Source: Candidatus Poribacteria bacterium
GTDB taxonomy: Bacteria; Poribacteria; WGA-4E; JAJDTR01
DNA length: 64,000 nucleotides
Direction: 5' to 3'
Assembly: GCA_028820655.1 (NCBI GenBank)
Contig: JAPPIK010000051.1
Location: 60,106-124,105 of the forward strand
Shown here: piece by piece, positions 53,531 through 60,636 of the stretch
Numbering within the stretch: position 1 is the first letter of the stretch
How the letters are laid out: the number at the start of each line of letters is the position of its first letter
Translations under genes and position numbers: made by a program
The notes under the pieces: model-generated
Told to the model about the DNA's origin: nothing
What the model saw: the letters and a program-made list of their open reading frames with translations, nothing else
Databases searched by the model: none

Positions 53531-55120
53531 CTATTGATCTTCAAGGAGCGCTTCGATCATCCAAATTAACGGTTGACCTCTAACGAGATGCCAACCTACG
53601 AAACTGTACTGCCAATTCCCCTCTTTATCAATCAGGATAAAAAATGGTATTCCACCAATCTGATAAGCCTTTCTCACTTCCTGCCGGGGGTCAAGCAAAA
53701 TTGGCCACGGCGGCCGGTGTTCCTCCAAGAATGTCTCCACCTGTTTAGGAGTTTCACCGTCATTGATTCCCCAGATAGCTACTTCGTCAACCTTGCTGAA
53801 CCGGTCATAGATTTTCTTGATGTGCGGTATTACCTCGATGCATGGAGCGCACCACGACGCGCCAACATCAAGCAATAGAACCTTACCACGAGCCCCCGAT
53901 AGCGTGAATGCCGCTCCTTCCAACGTCTCCAAAGAAAAGTCCGCGGCTTTCTTGTTGAACCTGCCCTTGACGATTTTCTCCCGGATTTTGTCCAACTCCG
54001 GACCTTCTCGAGTTAGGTATTCGGCTTCGGCGTTATCGAGAAAAGCGTCAAACGTACCGGTAGAGCCTCGCTGGATTTGATGATAAACGCGTTCCAATCC
54101 ATCCCGGCTCTCCGCGTGGGGGATAGGCGCGAAGAATGCATGAGCATAGTAACGCCTAGCTTCTTGCCACTCTCCTATTCCTTCCGCCGATCGTCCCAAC
54201 ATCCAGAAGTAATGCGTAACACTCTCTTTGAACATCGTCTCATGGAGCCGTCGCCATAGTGATTCCGAGAAACCCGGCGGGTTCGCCGCCAGTCCATCGT
54301 AAGCTTCTCTCCATCGTTCCTGCCGGAAGTAGACTTCGGCGCGTAAGCGCGCGATGTACTTGACCGCTTCCTCTACAGATTGTTTGAAGATTTTGACAAA
54401 CCACTCCCGTTCCTCTTTTTCCCCCAGTCTGTCTTCTGCACAATCCAAGATTTCCAATGCTTTATCGAGTCGGAGGTTGAACTTAAGCCGCCATTCTACC
54501 ACTTCGGTATACGCTCCGCCGAACCACCACTGCGCATTCTGGCGGTAGTAAAGAAGGTCTTTCAAATATCGGTCGATGAGGTCATCAAGAACGTCATCAC
54601 TTACCAGAGAGCGATTTCCCTCGGCTAACCGCAACATTTCTTCATATGCCAACAAATACCAGGATAATTCTATCGCGTCTGAGACGGTCAACTCGTCGAT
54701 GACGCGCTGGTAATAGTGCCATTTCTCACGTGAGTCTTCGCTTCGTGCGGCCAACCCCAACAATGCAATCAGATGGATTTCGGTTCCGGTGTGTTGCAAC
54801 ATCGAATCGAATAAACTACGCGGCACCTCGTCGTCGCCGCCGGGGAGTTTCCGATAGCCCCAGTAGGCAGTCCATAGCACGTCAGGGTTCTCTGGTTGTG
54901 TCCTCAAGAACGAGGGGATTTCGGATTGAATCCTGTTCCTCGCTTCCTTCTCTGAAAACATGTCGGCGATCAATCTCCATCGGATACCGTAAACTCTCAA
55001 GTCCGACGGGTCGGCTTCCAGTGCGCGTTCGCTAATCTCGAAAGCCTTATCGAAATCGCCTGCCTTGTGGTGGTTTTCTAACTGCGTCGCCAATTCCTGC
55101 TGATGAGTGCCGTCAGACAT
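53531..55120 (-). CDS. TPR-like protein with C-terminal TlpA-type thioredoxin domain, copy 2
   Basis: 529 residues from ATG 55120 behind agaggg; an earlier in-frame start at 55150 lacks a site. Same build as copy 1: helical repeats (HHKAGDFDKAFEISERALEADPSDL, WQEARRYYAHAFFA), then FSLETLEGAAFTLSGARGKVLLLDVGASWCAPC with the redox pair WCAPC, and GGIPFFILIDKEGN. It lies 100 bases upstream of copy 1 on the same strand, so the two could share a transcript. Thiol-disulfide exchange is the likely chemistry; the partners are unknown. Confidence 0.9.
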   Translation of the reverse strand: MSDGTHQQELATQLENHHKAGDFDKAFEISERALEADPSDLRVYGIRWRLIADMFSEKEARNRIQSEIPSFLRTQPENPDVLWTAYWGYRKLPGGDDEVPRSLFDSMLQHTGTEIHLIALLGLAARSEDSREKWHYYQRVIDELTVSDAIELSWYLLAYEEMLRLAEGNRSLVSDDVLDDLIDRYLKDLLYYRQNAQWWFGGAYTEVVEWRLKFNLRLDKALEILDCAEDRLGEKEEREWFVKIFKQSVEEAVKYIARLRAEVYFRQERWREAYDGLAANPPGFSESLWRRLHETMFKESVTHYFWMLGRSAEGIGEWQEARRYYAHAFFAPIPHAESRDGLERVYHQIQRGSTGTFDAFLDNAEAEYLTREGPELDKIREKIVKGRFNKKAADFSLETLEGAAFTLSGARGKVLLLDVGASWCAPCIEVIPHIKKIYDRFSKVDEVAIWGINDGETPKQVETFLEEHRPPWPILLDPRQEVRKAYQIGGIPFFILIDKEGNWQYSFVGWHLVRGQPLIWMIEALLEDQ

Positions 55121-56010
55121 TGGTCCCTCTTCTCGTGGTTCGGGCTTCATGAAGTTTAAAGGATTATTTCGTTAATATCCTACCGATGCTCGGTGCGGTT
55201 AGAACCCGCACCTACCGTGTTTAGGGAAAACTGGAATTACCGGTTTAAATACTTAATCTTCATCTAGCCCGACCTAATAGACATCTTTCCAAAATATTAG
55301 CAGTTGTTACTGAGTATTTTCCGAGCGTTGAGTAGCCACAGGCGTGCATGAACGATTAATTGATTTGGGCGATTCAGTTAAGGTTTTTCGTCCGCTTGCC
55401 TTTCATTTTGCCGGCCGAAGGCAGGTATCTCCGTGATTCAATCATATGAGGCGTTTCCCCTCTGGATTTCTGTTTCCCGTGACTCGTAATGGAGCTTCCA
55501 TGATTGGCGGTTACACTGCTTGTTCCCCCTGTTTGCGTGATTCAACTCTGCCTGCGATGCCGGATGTCGTCGCAGACGATGGCTATTCGCAAAAATCGGC
55601 CTGAAATCCAATGATGACACGGGTTTGACGGGTTAGGAGCGCCATGCGGTATTCTGCGATATACTGCGAATATGCTTCAGCGCGCCGCCTCCCGCTTAGC
55701 CAAACTATGGGGGAGTCGACGATGTAAATTCGATCTGATTTCATAGAGTTGCGACACCTGGCATCAATTGAAATGCACCCTGCAGAAGGAGCGCTATGCT
55801 AGTATACCACATAAGTGTTAAGTAATCAAGTTAAAATCGAGGCGTGACAAGGCAAGAGTTTTTTCAGTAATAATCTGGGCAAAACCAAAGATTGTTCACT
55901 TGAGATACCCCGATGCAAGTTGCCAATCGGTGTAGATATTCTGATCTCCAACATTACTATAACCACATAGATTCATTTTGGAAAGATGTCTAATGAACCG
56001 TTCAATTCAC
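55121..56010. other. 0.85-kb region without a gene
   Basis: One CGGTT-class hairpin (55192-55215) is near the left end. The rest (55216-56010) holds no convincing frame, and no repeat I can match elsewhere in the window. Confidence 0.5.
55192..55215 (-). repeat. CGGTT-class GTAG hairpin
   Basis: GTAG, then GGTGCGGgttctaACCGCACC on the minus strand. Loop variant of the copy at 39064. Confidence 0.75.
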
Positions 56011-56784
56011 TTACACACATCCCGGAAATTCCCGACCGCGCAGCAACAGGTGATTATTGGACTTGGTCGCAGCGCCTTCACCCGTATACTTCGTCTTCGA
56101 ACTCATGTAATGCGTGGCATAACCTCGACGCCGGGTCTTTGATCGATTGGTGTGACTGCAGTGCAACGTAAGGCTGTGATGAAAACTGCAATCGCCGGCT
56201 TTCAGTTCGATCGGCACCTCATTCTCCAGCGGTCCCGCGAGCGCCTTCTTCTCAATCTCTCGCTCACGTTCAACGTCGAGCAGCCCCCATTTGTGGCTCC
56301 CGGGAATAAACCACAGACAACCGTTCTCGACCGTCGCGTCGTCCAACGCCGCCCAGCAACTCACGAGGCTATACGGCACGTACGGTCTCCACGAGTTGGA
56401 ATCCTGGTGATAGTTCTTGCGCGACCCGTGCGCGGACGATTTCATAAACAGTTGATCGCCGAACAGCTTGATATCGGGACCGATGAGGTCTTCCAAGACA
56501 TCCAGGATCTTCGGATTGGTCGCGTGGGCGTGCATGACTGGATCCGTACGAACCAAGCCTCCAAGTTTTCGGACGGATTCGAGAGTCGATTTCGCCTCTA
56601 CCTCTTTGCGTTGAATTGCCGGTTCAACTTGGCGGCCGAACCCCGGCTCCGGGACGACCTCACCCACGGCAATCTGATCGGCTCGCTTCCCGACAGCGTG
56701 TACTTCCTCGTCGGTCATTAGCTCCCGAACGATGATATAACCGTTCTCGTCAAAATGCTGCTTCTGTTCATCTGTCAACGCCAT
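56011..56784 (-). CDS. Phytanoyl-CoA dioxygenase family protein (PhyH copy 3)
   Basis: 257 residues from ATG 56784 behind aaaaggagg; the open frame continues to 56853 through a REP and is not translated there. The PhyH core is canonical: DENGYIIVRELMTDEEV, LFMKSSAHGSRKNYHQDSNSWRPY with H-x-D in YHQDS, ENGCLWFIPGSHKWG, and the distal His and Arg in HHSLTLHCSHTNRSKTRRRG. It differs clearly from copies 1 and 2, which lack H-x-D. Fe(II)/2-oxoglutarate hydroxylation of a small molecule is expected. Confidence 0.93.
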   Translation of the reverse strand: MALTDEQKQHFDENGYIIVRELMTDEEVHAVGKRADQIAVGEVVPEPGFGRQVEPAIQRKEVEAKSTLESVRKLGGLVRTDPVMHAHATNPKILDVLEDLIGPDIKLFGDQLFMKSSAHGSRKNYHQDSNSWRPYVPYSLVSCWAALDDATVENGCLWFIPGSHKWGLLDVEREREIEKKALAGPLENEVPIELKAGDCSFHHSLTLHCSHTNRSKTRRRGYATHYMSSKTKYTGEGAATKSNNHLLLRGREFPGCV

Positions 56785-56810
56785 AATCAATGCCTCCTTT
56801 TTTCTGTTTT

Positions 56811-56837
56811 GTAGGAGCGATCTCCAGGTCGCGACCT
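56811..56837 (+). repeat. REP palindrome in PhyH leader region
   Basis: 27 bases, plus orientation, ending 26 bases upstream of the PhyH start codon's mRNA side and so probably transcribed in its 5' leader. Confidence 0.85.
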
Positions 56838-56977
56838 CTTGCGGCGCGGTCATGGCCCACGACCCCAGCCCTAGAAGGGCGAAAAATATATAGTCACGCC
56901 GAATCCTTCACACGCCAAAACCCCAGAAAGATCAAACGAGCGGATTGCAAAGCCGATAGGTTTCGTGCCCTTCTTCT

Positions 56978-57452
56978 GTAGGAGATCAAGTGAGTGAATA
57001 GCGAATGCGATAGGGATCTTCTCCAGGTCGCGACCCCTTTGACAGGTCGACGACGAACAGAAAATCGCAACCATCAGATTGCTCCAGCGAAAGAACGAAC
57101 AAATTGTAGGCTGGGCATTGCCCACCAGCCTTTGAAAGCCAAGCGCTATTTGTAAATGCGACAGATTTTTTGCCTTTCTTCTGTAGGAGTTCAAGTGAGT
57201 GAATAGCGAATGCGATAGGGATCTTCTCCAGGTCGCGATTCCTTTGACAGGTCGACGACGAACAGAAAATCGCAACCATCAGATTGCTCCAGCGAAAGAA
57301 CAAACAAATTGTAGCCTGGGCATTGCCCACCAGCCTTTGAAAGCCAAGTGCTAATTGCAAATGCGAAAGATTTTTTGCCTTTCTTCTGTAGGAGATCAAG
57401 TGAGTGAATAGCGAATGCGATAGGGATCTTCTCCAGGTCGCGATTCCTATTG
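56978..57452 (+). repeat. 205-bp tandem repeat with composite REPs
   Basis: Composite REPs start at 56979, 57183 and 57389 (204 and 206 bases apart). Each full unit also holds a GTAG hairpin with TGGGCA TTGCCCA (57106-57130 and 57311-57335). Confidence 0.85.
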
Positions 57453-57474
57453 CCCAGAGATCGTCGTGGCCTCC

Positions 57475-57948
57475 TCACTCCATCTTGAATTTAGACCGCC
57501 AATACGTATAATCCTTCGCGGTCTTCACCAGTCCGCTCCTCACAGGGTTCTCGTAACAGTATCGAATAATCGCATTTAATGATTCGTCACGCCGAATGCC
57601 ATGATCATGATAAGCCGCTTGCCAGAGCGAACCGCTACGCTCCAAGTGGGTGTTGATCCGTCTCGCCGTGAAACTCTTGAAGGTTTGAATGAGCCTCGAA
57701 AGAGGTTGATCTTCCCCTAGTTGAATGACGGCGTGGATATGATCTGGCATCACGACGAGACAAACCCACCTGCACCATTTATTGGTTTCGAGCCAATCAA
57801 AAGCGTCAAATATAACGGCGGCGACTTTCTCGTTTGCAAGAAGGGGTTTTCTTTCAATTGTGGTAAGGGTAAGGGAGTAGTAGGCACCCGGTATGGAGCG
57901 TCTACCTTTCCGTTAGCTTCGGTATCATGGATTTGGGCTGTCTTGCAT
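57475..57948 (-). pseudogene. Decayed REP-associated tyrosine transposase (RAYT)
   Basis: Minus-strand sequence matches the intact RAYT at 40450-40932 along its whole length: RKGRRSIPGAYYSLTLTTIE, FDAFDWLETNKWCRW, VVMPDHIHAVIQLG, RSGSLWQAAYHDHGIRRDESL, IRYCYENPVRSGL and the same ending KFKME. The frame is kept, but two stop codons (TGA, TAA) interrupt the first 15 codons and no start codon follows until the DHIH motif. The catalytic parts are intact, so inactivation looks recent and limited to the 5' end. Confidence 0.85.
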
Positions 57949-58004
57949 AGTTTTTTATATATGGAGCGATGTTCGATCAGAACGAAAGAATCGCGAAAAT
58001 CGAA

Positions 58005-58031
58005 GAATCGCGACCTGGAGATCGCTCCTAC
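58005..58031 (-). repeat. REP 1 of tandem array
   Basis: 27-base REP, minus orientation, loop variant TCCA. Confidence 0.9.
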
Positions 58032-58101
58032 AGAAATGTCTCTCGTATTTTAGCGGTGATTTCCAGTTCGAGATTCTTTTGCTAGAACCCCGAAAAACGA
58101 A

Positions 58102-58128
58102 GAATCGCGACCGGGAGGTCGCTCCTAC
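58102..58128 (-). repeat. REP 2 of tandem array
   Basis: Consensus REP, 97 bases from REP 1. Confidence 0.9.
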
Positions 58129-58199
58129 ACGAGAAACCTTTCGCGTTTTGGCGGTGATTTCCAGTTCGAGATTCTTTTGCCTGAACAACGAAAAACGAA

Positions 58200-58226
58200 G
58201 AATCGCGACCGGGAGGTCGCTCCTAC
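58200..58226 (-). repeat. REP 3 of tandem array
   Basis: Consensus REP, 98 bases from REP 2, with a nearly identical linker. Confidence 0.9.
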
Positions 58227-58297
58227 ACGAGAAACCTTTCGCGTTTTGGCGGTGATTTCCAGTTCGAGATTCTTTTGCCTGAACAACGAAAAACGAA

Positions 58298-58324
58298 GAA
58301 TCGCGACCTAGAGATCGCTCCTAC
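58298..58324 (-). repeat. REP 4 of tandem array, supplies a stop codon
   Basis: 98 bases from REP 3. Its GTAG foot holds the TAG stop of the propeller gene that ends at 58321. Confidence 0.9.
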
Positions 58325-60003
58325 ATGTGGGCCGTATCCACAAAACCCGCATAACCGGGGCCGCCCGCGCCGACATACCCATTACTCGCGCCCGATTCAT
58401 CCGGGCTTACCCAAAACGCGTACAACTCGCCCAATCTGAGATAAAACCTGAACCTCACCGGCTCACCCGCCAGCCCGCCAAGATCCGCTGCCCCTTCCCA
58501 ATTCACCCGGCGCAACGTCTCATCGCTCCGAATCACCTCACAATTCTCTTTCGAGAAAGGAGCGATAACATCCCCGTGCCTATCAAGAACCTCGACCCGC
58601 AACTCGCCTTGGTCGCAGTCCGCGTTCACGAACAGATGCTTTCCGCTAAACCGAACCGGGCGCGTGGTCAAACTTCCCTCGTCTCGAGTCGATCCCATGG
58701 ACGCGAATCCGTCGCGCCGCAGAATCGCCAGCCCGGTGGTGCGTCCGCTTTTTCCGCCGTCCTCGGCACGGCTTACGCCGTTGTAGTACAGGTAAAGCTC
58801 ATCACCGACGACGATACAACCCCCGCCGACAGACTGCACATTTCCCCAGTTCCATGCGCCCCGCTCCTCATTCGCTTTGAACAGCGGCGTCCGATTTGGC
58901 CGGTGAAAATGGAATCCGTCGCGGCTGTACCCGGGCACCACCTCGTTCCGTTTCGGAATCCTCAACCTGTGGGATTCTTCGTTGGGCGGTCCCTGATGCA
59001 CGCTGAAAAATCCCAACATGAGGCTTTCGTACGCGATGGCGTCGAAATGGTAGAGTTGCGGACGGATATTGCTGAATTCGGATTTGGGGTGGTGCGGATC
59101 CAGTCTGTCAGCCGCAAGCCACGGCACGATTTCCCCTTCTCTCGCCTCGCTCGACGCCCACGTCAACTTCTCCGGATCGCGGTTTTCGAGATAAGCGCGG
59201 CAGCGTCCGTCGCTTCCCCAATGGTATCTGATGTTCGCCACCCACAGCTTCCGAAACGGGTTGAAGTGGGCGTTCGTATGGTCGCCGACATGGCGCCAGG
59301 AGGTAACAACCGGCTCGCTCCAGTGGATGCCGTCAGCCGAATAGAGGAGCGAGAAGAAAAAATCGTTGATGTTGTTGGGCCACAGATAGGTTAGGAAGAG
59401 TTTGTACCGCCTGTCCGGGTCGGTCTTCTCGTAATCGATCCAAACGCTGGTCGTATCGCAGCTAAAGTATGTTCCCGGTTCCCACGGATCGGAGTGTTCC
59501 AGAACCAGATTTGTGCCATCCACGACATCGAGCAGCGGTTTCTCCCAGTGAATCCCGTCTTTGGAGGTGGCGTAGCCGACGCCGTGCCTGACATTGTGCC
59601 AGTTCTTGAAAACTCCTTCGCTCGAATCGTACCAAAGACCGCCGCTGTAGCTCGGCACATCGAGCACGGGGTTGCGCGGATGCATCCTCGCCGAATGAAA
59701 CGTCCGATCCAGGCTCGTGTCCTCAATCAGGAAATCGTCGACGAACAGTTGCCGCCCCACGTCAATCGGAATAACATCCGGCGGGTTCTCCAGATAGGGA
59801 ACCGGCATCGGTTTCCCGGTCGGCTCGCCATGATTCGGCGGCCACGGCACGGGCAATTCAATCCCGTTATATAGCGTTTCGCTTAGTGATCCTTCAGTAT
59901 TCATCATCAACACCAGACATACGGTTGCGCTCAAGTATCTGCAGATTCCCCCAAATCTAGCGTGGAAGAATCGGGTCAGTGATAGGTTCATCAATTTTTT
60001 CAT
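58321..60003 (-). CDS. Exported propeller glycosidase-like protein (paralog 6)
   Basis: 560 residues from ATG 60003 (ATG 59991 is also possible). The leader MKKLMNLSLTRFFHARFGGI, then CRYLSATVCLVLMM looks like a signal peptide. IDVGRQLFVDDFLIED is the entry strand, then GVGYATSKDGIHWEKPLLDV, SLLYSADGIHWSEP, LWVANIRYHWG, PGYSRDGFHFHRPN, ELYLYYNGVSRAED and the C-terminal domain ending RFRFYLRLGELYAFWVSP. A tail of 23 residues follows (glycine-rich, GYVGAGGPGYAGFVDTAHM), found in no other paralog; its TAG stop lies in a REP foot. The start overlaps the GerMN gene's end by about 47 bases, suggesting coupling. Confidence 0.8.
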   Translation of the reverse strand: MKKLMNLSLTRFFHARFGGICRYLSATVCLVLMMNTEGSLSETLYNGIELPVPWPPNHGEPTGKPMPVPYLENPPDVIPIDVGRQLFVDDFLIEDTSLDRTFHSARMHPRNPVLDVPSYSGGLWYDSSEGVFKNWHNVRHGVGYATSKDGIHWEKPLLDVVDGTNLVLEHSDPWEPGTYFSCDTTSVWIDYEKTDPDRRYKLFLTYLWPNNINDFFFSLLYSADGIHWSEPVVTSWRHVGDHTNAHFNPFRKLWVANIRYHWGSDGRCRAYLENRDPEKLTWASSEAREGEIVPWLAADRLDPHHPKSEFSNIRPQLYHFDAIAYESLMLGFFSVHQGPPNEESHRLRIPKRNEVVPGYSRDGFHFHRPNRTPLFKANEERGAWNWGNVQSVGGGCIVVGDELYLYYNGVSRAEDGGKSGRTTGLAILRRDGFASMGSTRDEGSLTTRPVRFSGKHLFVNADCDQGELRVEVLDRHGDVIAPFSKENCEVIRSDETLRRVNWEGAADLGGLAGEPVRFRFYLRLGELYAFWVSPDESGASNGYVGAGGPGYAGFVDTAHM

Positions 60004-60463
60004 AGCCCGCGAAGGGGTGAAGGCTTTCACCTTCAACCAGGAACTTCACTGCCTTAGCTCCGGGCCACTCAGCTAACGAGAGAACAATAGAGTCAATCAT
60101 CAGCGCCTGCCGCCGCGGATCGTCTGGAAGACCGGATCTGAATTCCTTTGAGAAATCAGCGTATACGACACGATCCTTAAATGACACCGACAGCAGTTTC
60201 GTTCCTTTTGGAATTGCCCTTCGCAATTTAGGATCTCCCGGGCCTTTAATCAGGATATTCAGCCCTTTTTCCACGTTGTTGACGAACTGTTTCTCCGCCG
60301 ATATCTCATATTTCAGCTCTATTAAGCATTTCTCGGGCGCAAGAGAGGACTCATTAGCGTCAAGGAAGTAAACTGTTGTCTCAAGCATGTCCTTTGAGTC
60401 GCACCCATTCGCGATTAGACATAGCCCGAATGCCGCGAGTACCAGAAGATGCGTTTTAAGCAT
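59957..60463 (-). CDS. GerMN-domain lipoprotein
   Basis: 168 residues from ATG 60463, preceded by gaaagaggtgag; the open frame extends through REPs to 60652 and is not used there. A lipoprotein signal LLVLAAFGLCLIANGC (Cys about 21) is followed by a sporulation/germination GerMN-type domain: TTVYFLDANESSLAPEK, ISAEKQFVNNVEKGLNILIKGP, GTKLLSVSFKDRVVYADFSKEF, RRQALMIDSIVLSLAEWPGAKAVKFLVEG. Such domains occur in envelope lipoproteins of many non-sporing bacteria. It overlaps the next gene, a propeller glycosidase-like protein, so both may be exported together. Confidence 0.88.
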   Translation of the reverse strand: MLKTHLLVLAAFGLCLIANGCDSKDMLETTVYFLDANESSLAPEKCLIELKYEISAEKQFVNNVEKGLNILIKGPGDPKLRRAIPKGTKLLSVSFKDRVVYADFSKEFRSGLPDDPRRQALMIDSIVLSLAEWPGAKAVKFLVEGESLHPFAGYEKIDEPITDPILPR

Positions 60464-60496
60464 ATTCCTCACCTCTTTCCGAATCGTATGTGATGG

Positions 60497-60523
60497 GAAT
60501 CGCGACCTGGAGGCCGCGACCGA
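60497..60523 (-). repeat. Degenerate REP
   Basis: One arm intact (GAATCGCGACCTGGAGG), the GTAG foot lost (ccgcgaccgac). Lies 34 bases upstream of the GerMN start. Confidence 0.6.
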
Positions 60524-60549
60524 CATGCACCGAAAGAGCGGAACACAAA

Positions 60550-60576
60550 GAATCGCGATCAGGAGATCGCTCCCAC
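60550..60576 (-). repeat. REP palindrome
   Basis: 27 bases with GTGG foot. Confidence 0.8.
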
Positions 60577-60609
60577 AGCGGTTTCCTTTGCCAAAACAGC
60601 GAAAACGAA

Positions 60610-60636
60610 GAATCGCGACCTGGAGGTCGTGACTAC
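60610..60636 (-). repeat. REP palindrome, supplies a stop codon
   Basis: 27 bases; the GTAG foot (gtagtcacg variant) contains the TAG stop of the propeller gene ending at 60633. Confidence 0.85.

Larger units (their letters stand above)
56785..57474. other. Repeat field upstream of PhyH copy 3
   Basis: Contains a REP at 56811-56837 and a 205-bp tandem repeat (56978-57452). Three overlapping frames of 95-137 codons are translations of the repeats and are not genes. Confidence 0.7.
57949..58320. other. Tandem REP array between RAYT remnant and propeller gene
   Basis: Four REPs spaced 97-98 bases with a conserved linker (ttggcggtgatttccagttc, gagattcttttgc). No gene. Confidence 0.8.

Noticed and set aside
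56871-57478. Three overlapping repetitive open frames on the minus strand
   Set aside because: They translate the 205-bp tandem repeat with composite REPs (HSLDLLQKKGKKS repeated); they have no ribosome sites.
57955-58324. CRISPR array
   Set aside because: Regular 97-98-bp spacing, but the linkers between REPs are conserved, not unique spacers, and no cas gene is present.
58327-59394. 355-codon plus-strand frame
   Set aside because: Antisense to propeller paralog 6; no start signal or domain.
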